A DNA stretch of 64,000 nt from Archangium lansingense (GCF_026626635.1 NZ_JAPNKA010000001.1:9408501-9472500); one strand, 5' to 3'; counted from the stretch's first letter, positions 33,265-42,907 are shown. Numbers and translations: made by a program. The notes: generated by a model not told the origin, from the sequence alone.

Positions 33265-36200
33265 TGAGAAACATCATCGCCTTCGAGTGGCGCTATCACA
33301 CCCGGCAACTCACCTTCGCCGCGGCCGCGCTGGGCTTCTTCTTCTTCGGCTTCGCGCTCACCGCGACAGGGTTTGGCCCGGCCAGCGTGCGGTTCCACTC
33401 GCCCTGGCTGGTCGCGGAGTCGCTGGGCTTTCTCTCTCTGCTCTCTGTCTTCGCCCTGGCTCCGTTCTCCGCGAGCGCGATCGTGCGCGACGCCGAGCAC
33501 CGGATGGAGCAGCTCCTCTACTGCACGCCCGTCAGCAAGCTCGACTTCCTGGGCGGGCGGTTCCTGGGCTCGTTCCTCGCCGCGTCCACCGCCTTCAGCT
33601 TCTCCGTCGCGGGGATGCTCATCGCCAGCTTCATGCCCTGGCAGGACGCCGCGCGGGCCGCTCCGGTGAACCTCGGTAGCTATCTCTGGGCCCTCGTCGT
33701 GCTCGTGCTGCCGAGCATGCTCTTCGCCGCGGCACTGATGTTCGCCATCGCCGCCTCCACGCGCAGCACGCTCGCCAGCTACGTCGGCGCGGTGGCCGTC
33801 TACATCCTCTACCTGGTCACGGCTGCGCTCACGAACTCGCCACTCATGGCGGCTTCCACCCCGGGCGGCAGCGAGGGGCTGTCAGTGGCCGCCCTGCTCG
33901 ATCCGTTCGGCCTCTCGGGCTTCTTCGAGCAGACCCGCTACTGGACGATGGTCGAGCAGAACACCCGCTTCGTCTCCCTGAGCGGAGCGTTCCTGCTCAA
34001 TCGCCTCGCGACAGTCGGTACGGCCGCGCTGCTGCTGGCAGCCGCCTACGGGCTCTTCTCCTTCCGCGTCCTGAAGGGGTCCAGTGCATCTCGGAAGGCT
34101 CCCGAGCCGAGAGCGCCGGAGTCCGCTCCAGCCGTGACGAACGCCCCCCTCCGCACGCCGCGAGCCACGGTCCCAGGCACACTCGGCTCATGGCTCGCCG
34201 TCTACGCGTCCTCGGCAGGGCTCGAGCTCCGCGCACTCTTTAGACGCGTCCCGGTGGTGCTGGTCGTACTGCTGTGGATGGCGCTCGCGGCCTCCGAGCT
34301 GGTCTCTCAGGTCACGAGCGGCGAGTACGGCTCGGCCGTACTGCCCACCACCGGGCTGATCGTCTCGACGCTTGGCCAGCCCCTGTCCCTCCTCGGGCTG
34401 ATCGTACTGGTCTACTTCAGCACGGAGCTCGCCTGGCGCGAGCGGCACTTCCGGCTGGCCGAGACGCTCGAGGCCACCCCCGCCTCCAGTACAGCCCTCG
34501 TGACGGCCAAGTGGACCGCCCTGGCGCTGCTGATCCTCAGCCTCATCGCCTCCGGCATCGTCGTGGGCCTCGCCGTGCAGGTGGCGAGGGGCTACCGGGT
34601 ATTCGAGCCTGGGCTCTACCTCTCCCTCTTCTATTTCGAGGGGGTACCGCTCCTCCTGTTCGCCGCTGTCGCGCTCTTCCTGCACGCGCTCAGCCCCAGT
34701 AGATACGCCGGGCTGTGGGGGGTACTGCTCGCGGCGCTCATGAAGCTGAAAGGCGCCGCACTCGGCCTCGAGCACCACCTCGGCTGGCTGTTGACGGCCC
34801 CCACCGTGGTCCACTCCGACATGAATGGCTTCGGCCACCTGGCCACGCCGTTCCACTGGCACATGCTCTACTGGTGCGCCTTCAGTCTGCTGCTGGCACT
34901 GGGAGCCTCGGTGGTGTGGAGGCGCGGCACCGGTGCGACGCCCGGGAAACGGCTCCGCGCGCTGCTGAACGGCTGGACCCGAACGCACCGCGCACTCAGC
35001 GGCGGACTGCTCGCCGTGCTCGCCCTCAGCGGTGGTTGGGTCCTCTACAACACCGACGTGCTGAATACCCGGCAGTCCATCACGGAGCTGTTCGACTGGA
35101 AGGCGGACTACGAGAAGACGTATCAGCCGCTCTCAGCGCTCCCGCAGCCGGCCCTCTCCGGCATCAAGCTGGAGGTCGCTCTGTTCCCCGAGGAGCGGCG
35201 CTACCGCCTGTCCGGCCACTACGAGCTCGTGAATGAGACGGCGGTGGCCATCGACCGGGTGCACGTCGCCGTGCGGCGAGAGGCTCGGGTGGACAGCCTC
35301 TTGATTCCCGGAGCGAAGCTCGCTTCCCATGACGAGCGCTTCGGCATGTACGCATTCGCCCTGGACGCGCCACTCGCCCCGGGTGCGCGCACGGAGCTCC
35401 ACTTCCAGCTCGAGTTCTCCCAGCCGGGCTTCGTCAACGAAGACCCCGACATGTCCGTGGTCGAGAACGGCTCGTACGTCTTCGGCCCTCGCAGCTTCCC
35501 GAGCATCGGCTACCGCCGGAGCTACGAGTTGCAGGACCCCCGAGAGCGGCGCAAGCGCGGGCTACCAGAACAGGCGCCGCTCGAGGACTCGCCGCACGGA
35601 GAGGAACCCGAGTCGCTCCAGTGGGTGCGCTTCGATGCAACGGTCTCGACGTCTGGGGACCAGCTCGCTGTGGCACCCGGACGGTTGGTGCGGCAGTGGG
35701 AGGAGGACGGCCGGCGCTACTTCCACTACCGGTCCGAGACACCGGTGACGAACGTCCTCGCCTTCGCCTCGGCGAGGTACCAGGTCGAGCGGCTACAGCA
35801 CGGTGACGTCACCCTCGAGGTCTTCCACCACCCCACCCACCGCGCAAACGTCGAGCGAATGCTCCGGGCGGCGGCCGCGACGCTCGACTACATGGAGCAG
35901 CACTTCGGGCCGTATCCGCACGAGGCGCTGCGCATCGTCGAAGTTCCCACCTACTGGGACTTCGGTGCGTTCGCGATGCCAGGCATGATCGCCTTCGTCG
36001 AGGATCGCGGCGTCCTCACCGACTCGACGGATCCGCAGCGGCTCGACCTCGTATCGCGGCGGGTCGTGCACGAGGTCGCCCACCAGTGGTGGGGACATCA
36101 GCTCTCTCCCGCCACCGTCCCAGGAGCCTCGACGCTCGTGGAGTCCCTGACGAAGTACTCAGAGCTGAGGGTGCTGGAGGCGATGTACGGCCGCGAGTAC

Positions 36201-36824
36201 GTGCGCCGCTCGCTCACCTTCGAGTTGGACCGCTACCTCGAGGGCCGCTCGGGCGAGACGCTGGCGGAGGCACCGCTCGCCACGGTGGGGAAGCAGCCCT
36301 ACCTGTATTACGGCAAGGGCGCGGTGGTGATGTCCGCGCTGGGAAATCTCCTCGGTGAGGAGACGGTGAACCGTGCTCTGCGCGAGCTCCTGCGTGAAGA
36401 AGGCGGCCCGGGAGGCAGCGCCACCACCCGCGATCTGCTCGCGCACCTGCGTGCCGTCTCGCCAACGGAGACCCATCCACTCCTCCACGATTGGCTCGAG
36501 GACATCACCCTCTACGACCTGCGAGCCGAAGCGGCTGAGCTGCGACAGCGCGCGGACGGCCGGTACGAGGTGACGCTGCGCATCGCCGCGGGCAAGAGCC
36601 ATGCCGACGGCAGAGGGAACGAGGACCCCGTCGAGCTGCACGAGCCCATCGAGGTGGGCCTCTTCCGTGAGGGGCGAGTCCTCGCGATTCAGCGGCATGA
36701 GCTCCGCAGCGGCCTCAACACCCTCTCCCTCGTCCTGGACGAGAAGCCGGTGAGCGTCGTGGTGGACCCGTACCTCACGCGCATCGACCGCAACCGCTTC
36801 GACAACGAGCGAGGGCTCGACTGA
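33264..36824 (+). CDS. ABC-2 permease fused to an M1 metallopeptidase
   Basis: A 1186-residue fusion. Residues 1-600 are two ABC-2-type membrane halves with many hydrophobic helices (for example FAAAALGFFFFGFALTATGF and ALLILSLIASGIVVGLAVQV). From about residue 650 a periplasmic M1 aminopeptidase-like domain begins (LFPEERRYRLSGHYELVNETAVAIDRVHV). Its zinc site is HEVAHQWWGHQ near residue 935, followed by ESLTKYSEL, whose Glu lies 19-20 residues after the second His, as in ABC/M1 fusions of other bacteria. The start overlaps the ATPase stop; GTG three bases earlier is also possible. It probably exports something and trims peptides at the outside face, by family. Confidence 0.88.
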   Translation: MRNIIAFEWRYHTRQLTFAAAALGFFFFGFALTATGFGPASVRFHSPWLVAESLGFLSLLSVFALAPFSASAIVRDAEHRMEQLLYCTPVSKLDFLGGRFLGSFLAASTAFSFSVAGMLIASFMPWQDAARAAPVNLGSYLWALVVLVLPSMLFAAALMFAIAASTRSTLASYVGAVAVYILYLVTAALTNSPLMAASTPGGSEGLSVAALLDPFGLSGFFEQTRYWTMVEQNTRFVSLSGAFLLNRLATVGTAALLLAAAYGLFSFRVLKGSSASRKAPEPRAPESAPAVTNAPLRTPRATVPGTLGSWLAVYASSAGLELRALFRRVPVVLVVLLWMALAASELVSQVTSGEYGSAVLPTTGLIVSTLGQPLSLLGLIVLVYFSTELAWRERHFRLAETLEATPASSTALVTAKWTALALLILSLIASGIVVGLAVQVARGYRVFEPGLYLSLFYFEGVPLLLFAAVALFLHALSPSRYAGLWGVLLAALMKLKGAALGLEHHLGWLLTAPTVVHSDMNGFGHLATPFHWHMLYWCAFSLLLALGASVVWRRGTGATPGKRLRALLNGWTRTHRALSGGLLAVLALSGGWVLYNTDVLNTRQSITELFDWKADYEKTYQPLSALPQPALSGIKLEVALFPEERRYRLSGHYELVNETAVAIDRVHVAVRREARVDSLLIPGAKLASHDERFGMYAFALDAPLAPGARTELHFQLEFSQPGFVNEDPDMSVVENGSYVFGPRSFPSIGYRRSYELQDPRERRKRGLPEQAPLEDSPHGEEPESLQWVRFDATVSTSGDQLAVAPGRLVRQWEEDGRRYFHYRSETPVTNVLAFASARYQVERLQHGDVTLEVFHHPTHRANVERMLRAAAATLDYMEQHFGPYPHEALRIVEVPTYWDFGAFAMPGMIAFVEDRGVLTDSTDPQRLDLVSRRVVHEVAHQWWGHQLSPATVPGASTLVESLTKYSELRVLEAMYGREYVRRSLTFELDRYLEGRSGETLAEAPLATVGKQPYLYYGKGAVVMSALGNLLGEETVNRALRELLREEGGPGGSATTRDLLAHLRAVSPTETHPLLHDWLEDITLYDLRAEAAELRQRADGRYEVTLRIAAGKSHADGRGNEDPVELHEPIEVGLFREGRVLAIQRHELRSGLNTLSLVLDEKPVSVVVDPYLTRIDRNRFDNERGLD

Positions 36825-36951
36825 CGGCTCGCCCCTGAGTCCGTGCTCTGCCGCACCGCGGCATGGCGCCTCGTGGATCCATCGGATCCACCTCCTGACA
36901 AACTCCGCCATGAGTGAGCTCCGGCCCCTTCGCCGGAACAGGAGGAACGAC

Positions 36952-38037
36952 ATGTCGATGACTCGTTGGATGACGGTGACGTGCGCGGCGGCGGTGGTGT
37001 TCTCCGGCTGTACGGAGAGCCAGATAGACCCCGAGATGGAGATTCAGCTCAGCGGCAAGGTGCTCAAGGAGGATGGCCAGCCCCTGGCGAACACGGTCTT
37101 GATGATGAATCGCAGCGCGAACTCGAGCTGCGTCTTCAGTCTCTTCGGCGGCCTGGATTGGAAGTCGATGAAGACGGGGACCGATGGCGCCTTCAAGGAG
37201 GAGTTGCTGGGAGTGGATACCCGGGCCGGCGATCTGGCGCGCTGCTTCGAGCTGAAGATTCCGGGGACCGGGACGGGGAACTACGGGGCCGCCAGCTTCA
37301 TCATCCAGACAAAGGCCGTGCAGGTTCCTCCCCTTCAGCAGTGGACCGGCAAGCCCATGGTGGCGGCCGACACCGATGGCGTGCGCGTGACCTATGAGGG
37401 CCTCACGGCCTCGCAGGCGGGCAACAGCGGCTCCCATTCCGTCACGGTGCGCACGAAGTCGGACGGCTACGTCTGGGTGAGCAACGATGTGAGCTCGCCG
37501 GCGACGCTCAATGACGACCTCCTCGAGGACGCAGCGGACCTCAAGGCCACTGTCTCCATCCGGCGCGAGGTCACGCTCGACAAGACCACCTTCTCCATCC
37601 GTCATGATGGAGACCCGGTGGCCCTGCCCAAGCGCAGCCGCGTCCCGGTCAGCCGTGGCGCGAGCTGCATCTACCCCGAGGCGCCCAGCACCTGCGCGCT
37701 GACGGATGGCGACCTCTCCTCGAAGGTGGCCCTCCCGAATGGCACCCTCTCGGTGGCCATCCAGCTGCCGCAGCCCAAGGTGCTGCGCAAGGCCGTGGTA
37801 CGCAACCTCACCATCCTCGCGGGGTTGACGTCCGAGCTGGTCCTCGAGGGAAGCACCGATGGCACCACCTGGGTGCTGCTGGCCGACCTGCGCGAGGGCC
37901 TGAGCGTGCGCTCGTACTATGAGGTGGCGCTGAGCCACCCCACTGCGCTGAGCCAGGTGCGCCTGCGCACCGCCGGCTCGTCCAACGCCACCGACTACGA
38001 CATCGATAGCCTCAGCGAGCTGTCCCTCTTCGAATAG
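36952..38037 (+). CDS. Secreted lipoprotein with discoidin-like C-terminus
   Basis: A 361-residue lipoprotein; the signal ends in VVFSGC (Cys near residue 20). AGGAGGAACGAC before the ATG settles the start; the upstream in-frame Met is not supported. After the lipobox comes ISGKVLKEDGQPLANTVLMM-like sequence as in carboxypeptidase-regulatory or Ig-like domains. From residue 245 the IYPEAPSTCALTDGDLSSK...VLEGSTDGTTWVLLADLREG region looks like an F5/8 type C (discoidin) beta-sandwich. No enzyme motif. Surface binding is a fair guess, and no family name can be given with confidence. Confidence 0.7.
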   Translation: MSMTRWMTVTCAAAVVFSGCTESQIDPEMEIQLSGKVLKEDGQPLANTVLMMNRSANSSCVFSLFGGLDWKSMKTGTDGAFKEELLGVDTRAGDLARCFELKIPGTGTGNYGAASFIIQTKAVQVPPLQQWTGKPMVAADTDGVRVTYEGLTASQAGNSGSHSVTVRTKSDGYVWVSNDVSSPATLNDDLLEDAADLKATVSIRREVTLDKTTFSIRHDGDPVALPKRSRVPVSRGASCIYPEAPSTCALTDGDLSSKVALPNGTLSVAIQLPQPKVLRKAVVRNLTILAGLTSELVLEGSTDGTTWVLLADLREGLSVRSYYEVALSHPTALSQVRLRTAGSSNATDYDIDSLSELSLFE

Positions 38038-38226
38038 CACCGCGAGGCTGTACGGCCGGGTGCCCAGGGGGGCCCACTTCCAAACCCTATCTCTTGAAAT
38101 CTTATTTTTCATGAAAAAAGGGTCTTCCTATGAAGGCCAATAATATGCATTCTGCCCGCCACGGCCCCCCCTGGCAGGGGGTGGCGCCGTGCTTCACCCC
38201 TCGTCGTTCCCCCCAAGGAGTGCTGC

Positions 38227-39831
38227 ATGAACCCCATCCGTAAGCCGTTGGCCACCCTGGCCGCCGCGCTCGCCCTGGCAGCCTGTGGCCCCCAGGAGCC
38301 CGCGCCCACCGAGACCCCGGCCGCCGTTGAGGACTCGCGGACCCCCGAGCAGGCCGAGGCCGATCGCACCCCGTACCAGCTGGATGCCGCCTTCGCGAAG
38401 GCGGGCGCTGACTTCGGCGTCCCGGCGGACCTGCTCAAGGGCATCTCCTACACCGAGACCCGGTGGGAGCATGTGCAGGGCGAGGTGGAGTTCGAGGGCA
38501 TTCCCGCGGCGTACGGCCTGATGGCCCTGCGCGGCGAGAAGGTCTCCGAGGGCGCGCGCCTGGCTGGCGTGTCCGAGGAGGCAGTGCGCACCCAGCCCGA
38601 GGCCAACATCCGGGCCGCCGCGGCGCTGCTCTCCGCGTACGCGGACGAGCTGAAGCTGGACCGTGCGGACGTGGGCGCGTGGGCCCCGGCCGCCGCGAAG
38701 TACAGCGGCATCGATCGCGTTGAGGCGCAGGCCCAGTACATCCACCAGGGCGTGTACGACGTGATGCGCAAGGGCGCGGTAGCCAAGACGCCCGCGGGCG
38801 AGCTGGCCGTGTCGCTGCCGGCCAACCAGGTGCAGGCGAAGTTCGCCTCGCCCAGCGTGCACACGATGAGCGCGGACTACTCTCCCGCCATCTGGCGCGC
38901 CTCGCCCAACTACAACGCGCGTCCGGCGGGCACGGACATCTCCATGGTCGTCATCCACACCTGCGAGGGTGGCTACTCCGGCTGCTGGAGCTGGCTGACC
39001 AACTCGTCGGCCGGTGCCAGCGCGCACTACGTGGTGAACGAGAGCGGCTCGGAAATCACCCAGCTGGTGACCGAGGCCAACCGCGCCTGGCACGTGGCGG
39101 CCAGCTATAGCTGCAGCCTCAACGGCAACGTGATGTGCGGCCTCAACGGCTCGTCGGTGAACAACTTCTCGGTGGGCATCGAGCACGGCGGCTACGCCAG
39201 CCAGACGTCCTTCCCGGCCGGGCAGATCGACGCCTCGGCGAAGCTGACGTGCGACATCACCAAGAGCCAGGGCATCGTGCGCGACAGCTACCACATCGTG
39301 GCGCACGGCCGGCTGCAGCCCAACAACCGCACCGACCCGGGTCCCAACTGGCCGTGGTCCTCGTACATCAGCAAGGTGAAGTCGTTCTGCGGTGACGGCA
39401 CCACCCCGCCCCCGACGGGCCTGATCATCGACAACGACAACACCGCCAACGATACCTCCAAGGGCTACATCGAGCTGACGGGGAGCTGGTCGGCCACGTC
39501 CTCAACGGCGGGCTACTACGGCTCCAACTACCTGTACGCCTCGACGGCGGCGGTCTCCGAGCCGGCGACGTACTGGTTCTACCTGTCGGCGGCGGCCACC
39601 AAGACGATCGACGCCCGGTGGACGGCGGGCACCAACCGCTCGGCGGCCGCGCCCTACGTCATCACCCACTCCGGCGGCACCGCCACGGTGACCAAGAACC
39701 AGCAGACGGGCGGTGGCGCGTGGAACACGCTCGGCACGTGGAGCTTCCCGGCCGGCTGGAACAAGGTGCAGCTGAGCCGCTGGGCCGCCGAGGGCTTCGT
39801 GGTCGTCGCGGACGCCATCCAGGTCCGGTAG
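38227..39831 (+). CDS. Lipoprotein murein hydrolase: transglycosylase-like, amidase and golvesin-like domains
   Basis: A 534-residue lipoprotein; lipobox LALAAC with Cys 20. Residues about 45-170 resemble a soluble lytic transglycosylase core (FGVPADLLKGISYTETRWEH, Glu at position 77). Residues about 230-385 are an Amidase_2 (PGRP-type) domain with zinc-ligand candidates in VVIHTCEGG, SAHYVVNESG and SYHIVAHGRLQP. The last about 130 residues match golvesin-type domains (IDNDNTANDTSKGYIELTGSW, SSTAGYYGSNYLYA). It would cut cell-wall peptidoglycan. The AT-rich stretch upstream may hold its promoter. It is isolated in orientation between a lipoprotein gene and xdhC. Confidence 0.85.
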   Translation: MNPIRKPLATLAAALALAACGPQEPAPTETPAAVEDSRTPEQAEADRTPYQLDAAFAKAGADFGVPADLLKGISYTETRWEHVQGEVEFEGIPAAYGLMALRGEKVSEGARLAGVSEEAVRTQPEANIRAAAALLSAYADELKLDRADVGAWAPAAAKYSGIDRVEAQAQYIHQGVYDVMRKGAVAKTPAGELAVSLPANQVQAKFASPSVHTMSADYSPAIWRASPNYNARPAGTDISMVVIHTCEGGYSGCWSWLTNSSAGASAHYVVNESGSEITQLVTEANRAWHVAASYSCSLNGNVMCGLNGSSVNNFSVGIEHGGYASQTSFPAGQIDASAKLTCDITKSQGIVRDSYHIVAHGRLQPNNRTDPGPNWPWSSYISKVKSFCGDGTTPPPTGLIIDNDNTANDTSKGYIELTGSWSATSSTAGYYGSNYLYASTAAVSEPATYWFYLSAAATKTIDARWTAGTNRSAAAPYVITHSGGTATVTKNQQTGGGAWNTLGTWSFPAGWNKVQLSRWAAEGFVVVADAIQVR

Positions 39832-40051
39832 TGAAGTGAAGGAGGTCCCGGGCGCCACGTGAGGCCCCGGGGCCTCCAGCTTGAAACGGTGGGCCCCGGC
39901 AGGCCGCTGGAGCCCACCGCCAGGTCAGGAGCCCAGGCCATGCCCGCCAGGCTGCTCACCGCCGCAGATGTCCCTCCGCCACGAAAGTCCGGGTGGTAAA
40001 GTGCCAACCCTCGCTCCCGCGATGATCAGGAGCGGTGGGAGAGGACGCACC

Positions 40052-41161
40052 GTGAAGGAGCTGGAAGACATCCTGCGTGCCCGGGCCCGCGCGCGGGGGC
40101 CCCTCGTGCTGGCAACGGTGGTGGCCGTGTCTGGCTCGGCGTACCGGCGGCCCGGCGCGCGCATGCTGATGGCCGATGAGGGCCGGCTCGCCGGTGGCGT
40201 GAGCGGCGGGTGCCTCGAGAGAGACGTCGTTCGCAAGGCCTTCTTCTGGACGTCCGCAGGCCCCCATGTGCTGCGCTACGACTCCACCATCGACAATGCC
40301 GAGGACGAGGACGGCCTGACCTTCGCGCTCGGGTGCAACGGCGTGGTGGACATCCTGCTCGAGCGCTGCGAGCCCGGGCCGGTGGATGCGCTCGCCTTCG
40401 CCGAGGAGGCTCGGAAGCGCGCCCAGCGCGCGGTGCTCGCCACGGTGTACCGGGGTAGTGAGGTGGGCGCACGGCTGCTGCTGCGCGAGGACGGAGAAGA
40501 GGCCAGCAACCTGTCCGGGCCCCTGCGCGACGCGGTGCGGACCGCGGCCGGCGAGGCGCTCGAGACGGGACGTACCTGGAGCGGCCCGTGCGGTGGCGCG
40601 GAGGTGCTGGTGGAGGTGGTGGATCCACCGCCCCCGGTGGTGCTCTTCGGCGGCGGCTTCGATGTGGCGCCGGTGGTGGTCCAAGCCGCGAGCCTCGGCT
40701 GGCACGTCACGGTGGTGGCGGACAAGCCGGCGGAGCAGTTGCGGCAACGCTTTCCCCGGGCCCATGCCGTGGTGGCGACGAAGGCCCGAGACATCCTCGA
40801 CACGGTGCCCCTCTCCCCGCGTACGCTCGCGGTGGTGATGACGCACAGCCTGCCGCAGGATCGCGAGCTGCTCGCCCGGCTGGTGCCCTCGTCGCTGCGA
40901 TACCTGGGCGTGCTGGGGCCCCGCTCGCGCACGGATCGGCTGCTGGGGGAGCTGACTCCTGCCCCGACTCCCGCGCAGCTCGACAAGCTGCACGCCCCCA
41001 TCGGGCTGGACGTAGGCGCCGAGGGAGCCGAGGAGGTCGCGCTCTCCATCGTGGCCGAGCTGCGGGCCGTGCTGGCCCAGCGCAACGGCGGCAAGCTGCG
41101 TGAGCGTCAGGCCCCCATCCACGCGGACGCGCCCTCGCCGGCGGCGCGGAAGCTCGCGTGA
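40052..41161 (+). CDS. xdhC: XdhC-family molybdoenzyme maturation protein
   Basis: A 369-residue XdhC/CoxI family chaperone that carries and sulfurates the molybdenum cofactor for xanthine-dehydrogenase-type enzymes. The XdhC N-domain has VSGSAYRRPGARMLMADEGRLAGGVSGGCLE with the Cys that binds the cofactor. The Rossmann-like C-domain has VVLFGGGFDVAPVV near residue 197, MTHSLPQDRELL and VLGPRSRTDRLL. The GTG start has GAGAGGACGCACC upstream; the longer ATG frame has no family similarity. It overlaps the next gene by GTGA. No xanthine dehydrogenase genes lie within the window. Confidence 0.9.
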   Translation: MKELEDILRARARARGPLVLATVVAVSGSAYRRPGARMLMADEGRLAGGVSGGCLERDVVRKAFFWTSAGPHVLRYDSTIDNAEDEDGLTFALGCNGVVDILLERCEPGPVDALAFAEEARKRAQRAVLATVYRGSEVGARLLLREDGEEASNLSGPLRDAVRTAAGEALETGRTWSGPCGGAEVLVEVVDPPPPVVLFGGGFDVAPVVVQAASLGWHVTVVADKPAEQLRQRFPRAHAVVATKARDILDTVPLSPRTLAVVMTHSLPQDRELLARLVPSSLRYLGVLGPRSRTDRLLGELTPAPTPAQLDKLHAPIGLDVGAEGAEEVALSIVAELRAVLAQRNGGKLRERQAPIHADAPSPAARKLA

Positions 41162-41742
41162 GGGTGGGCGCAGTGGTGCTGGCCGCGGGGGGTTCTTCGC
41201 GGCTGGGGCGCCCCAAGCAGCTGCTCGTCCACGAAGGGCGGACGCTGGTGCGGCGCGCGGCCGAGGCCGCCGTGGCCGCAGGCTGTGAGCCGGTGGTGGT
41301 GGTGCTCGGAGCTCATGGCGAGGCAGTGGCCGCGGAGCTCGCGGGATTGCCGGTGCAGACGGTGGACAATCCGGAGTGGCAAGTGGGAATGGGCCGCTCC
41401 CTGCGGGTGGGCGTGAGGGCGCTCCCCGAGGTGGACGCGGTGCTGGTGCTGCTGTGCGACCAGCTCCAGGTCGACTCCGCGCACCTGAAGACGCTGGTGG
41501 ACACCTTCGCGAAGACACACGCGCCCATCGTGGCCTCGGGTTACGAGGGAGCACGAGGCGTCCCCGCCCTGTTCTCCCGCGCGCTCCTTCCCGAGCTGGA
41601 GGCCCTCGAAGCGGACCAGGGAGCACGCAAGGTGATCGTCCGGGATCCTTCGCGGGTGGTGGAGGTGCCGCTCCCGGGCGGTGGTGAGGATGTGGACACG
41701 GCCGCGGACCTCTCCCGCCTCTCGCCCCGTGCTGGCGGGTAG
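41158..41742 (+). CDS. Molybdenum-cofactor nucleotidyltransferase-like protein (MocA/MobA type)
   Basis: A 194-residue NTP transferase with the MobA-like signature VGAVVLAAGGSSRLGRPKQLL (N-terminal nucleotide-binding loop), then VLVLLCDQLQV with the metal-binding Asp, VASGYEGARGVPALFSR and KVIVRDPSRVVEVPLPGG. Proteins of this type (MocA, YgfJ) add CMP to the cofactor to make molybdopterin cytosine dinucleotide for the xanthine-dehydrogenase family. It is translationally coupled to xdhC, which supports this role. Molybdenum versus tungsten or other nucleotidylation is not resolved. Confidence 0.88.
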   Translation: MRVGAVVLAAGGSSRLGRPKQLLVHEGRTLVRRAAEAAVAAGCEPVVVVLGAHGEAVAAELAGLPVQTVDNPEWQVGMGRSLRVGVRALPEVDAVLVLLCDQLQVDSAHLKTLVDTFAKTHAPIVASGYEGARGVPALFSRALLPELEALEADQGARKVIVRDPSRVVEVPLPGGGEDVDTAADLSRLSPRAGG

Positions 41743-41879
41743 ACGCAGCCCGTGTTCTTCATCTCGCCTCTGGGTACCGGGGTCATCCTCCCGGCCTTGC
41801 TCTCACCGCCATGGGCCCGAGGCTCGGGATTCGCACTCCACCGCGGGTGTTCTTCCTGTGGGAGAACTCGGACTGACGT

Positions 41880-42431
41880 TCAGCCCGGCTCCAGCCCACC
41901 GACGACATCCGCCAGACAGTGGGGACAGGCGGTGCGACCCTCCGCCATGGGCCGGCCGCACCACTCGCACCGCACCAGGCGAGGCAGGCGGCACGCTCCG
42001 TCCTCCGGAGCGCACTTCGGGGCACCAGGAGGTCCCGCCTCGCGCTCCAGGTTCTGCCGCACCACCTCGTCCTCCAGGTGCAGCCAGCCGGACAGCTTGC
42101 GGCGATTGCTGGAGAGCAGCTCGAAGGCGTTGCGCGCGAGTGGCATCAACGCGGGTCGGGACAGGCGCTGGGCCCAGGCCCGGTAGTCCTCCAGCGCCCA
42201 GAGCACCATCAGCCACGCATGGGTGTCCCGGTAGACGCCCCCCTCGTCGTCCACCACGACCAGTTCCTCCTTGGTGGCCGAGCGACGCAGCGCGGGAAAG
42301 CGCCTCGCCGCCGCCTCGCTTCCCGCCGGAAGACATTCGAGCCCCACCAGCGTGCGCTGCTCCCCCAACCACCGAGCACAGCTCACGCAGAAACCACACG
42401 TCTCGTCATACAGCACGCTGAGGGCACGCAT
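41880..42431 (-). CDS. DUF393 thiol-disulfide oxidoreductase-like protein with C-terminal zinc ribbon
   Basis: A 183-residue protein of the DCC/DUF393 family. The N-terminal SVLYDETCGFCVSCARWLG carries the CXXC active site in a thioredoxin-like fold. The last 60 residues contain CEWCGRPMAEGRTACPHC, a four-cysteine zinc ribbon that is unusual in this family. The ATG giving MRALSVLYDE is preceded by AGG. It follows, eight bases downstream, the start-proximal membrane protein gene on the same strand. Confidence 0.82.
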   Translation of the reverse strand: MRALSVLYDETCGFCVSCARWLGEQRTLVGLECLPAGSEAAARRFPALRRSATKEELVVVDDEGGVYRDTHAWLMVLWALEDYRAWAQRLSRPALMPLARNAFELLSSNRRKLSGWLHLEDEVVRQNLEREAGPPGAPKCAPEDGACRLPRLVRCEWCGRPMAEGRTACPHCLADVVGGLEPG

Positions 42432-42439
42432 GGCTCTCC

Positions 42440-42907
42440 TCACACTCCCTCGGAGACAGGGGTCTGCTGCGACGGAGATACCCGGGTGAACTCGCGCGGC
42501 AGCACGGGCGGCGGCTGGTGGCGCACCTGGCCCGAGCGGCGGATGCGATTGAAGACGTACAGGTTGAAGAAGTGCATGGCGCCGAGCACCACCATCACCC
42601 ACCCCACCTTGGTGCAGACCAGTTCGATGACCTCCTGCATCGTCCAGATGGTCCGGTGCTCCTTCAGCGACAGCGCCACGTACCCGATGTTCATCAGGTA
42701 GAAGCCCACCACCAGCAGGTGGTTCACCGAGTCCGCCAGACGCTCCTTGCCCAGGAAAGCGTCGTGCAGGAAGTGCGCTCCGTTGCGTTGCAGCGTCTTC
42801 GCCACCCACACCGTCAGCCCGATGCTCACCAGCAGATAGAGCAGGTAGGCCGCCACCATGAAGGTGCTCGACTCGGGTACAGGGGTCGCCAGCGCAGTCG
42901 AATCCAT
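42440..42907 (-). CDS. Small integral membrane protein, 155 aa
   Basis: Predicted to have four membrane helices: YLLYLLVSIGLTVWVAKTL, LLVVGFYLMNIGYVALSL, VCTKVGWVMVVLGAMHFFNLYVF, plus an initial short one. The helix pattern LADSVNHLLVVGFYLMNIGY with an intramembrane His is characteristic of small bacterial membrane proteins of unknown function. It starts with ATG after GGGAGACGTGTC. It is upstream of, and probably co-transcribed with, the DUF393 gene. Confidence 0.75.
   Translation of the reverse strand: MDSTALATPVPESSTFMVAAYLLYLLVSIGLTVWVAKTLQRNGAHFLHDAFLGKERLADSVNHLLVVGFYLMNIGYVALSLKEHRTIWTMQEVIELVCTKVGWVMVVLGAMHFFNLYVFNRIRRSGQVRHQPPPVLPREFTRVSPSQQTPVSEGV

Noticed and set aside
36775..38112. 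445-codon minus-strand frame
   Set aside because: Antisense to the discoidin-like lipoprotein, which has a lipobox and a good ribosome-binding site.
39956..41626. 556-codon minus-strand frame
   Set aside because: Antisense to xdhC and the MocA-like gene; composition is Arg/Pro-rich shadow sequence.
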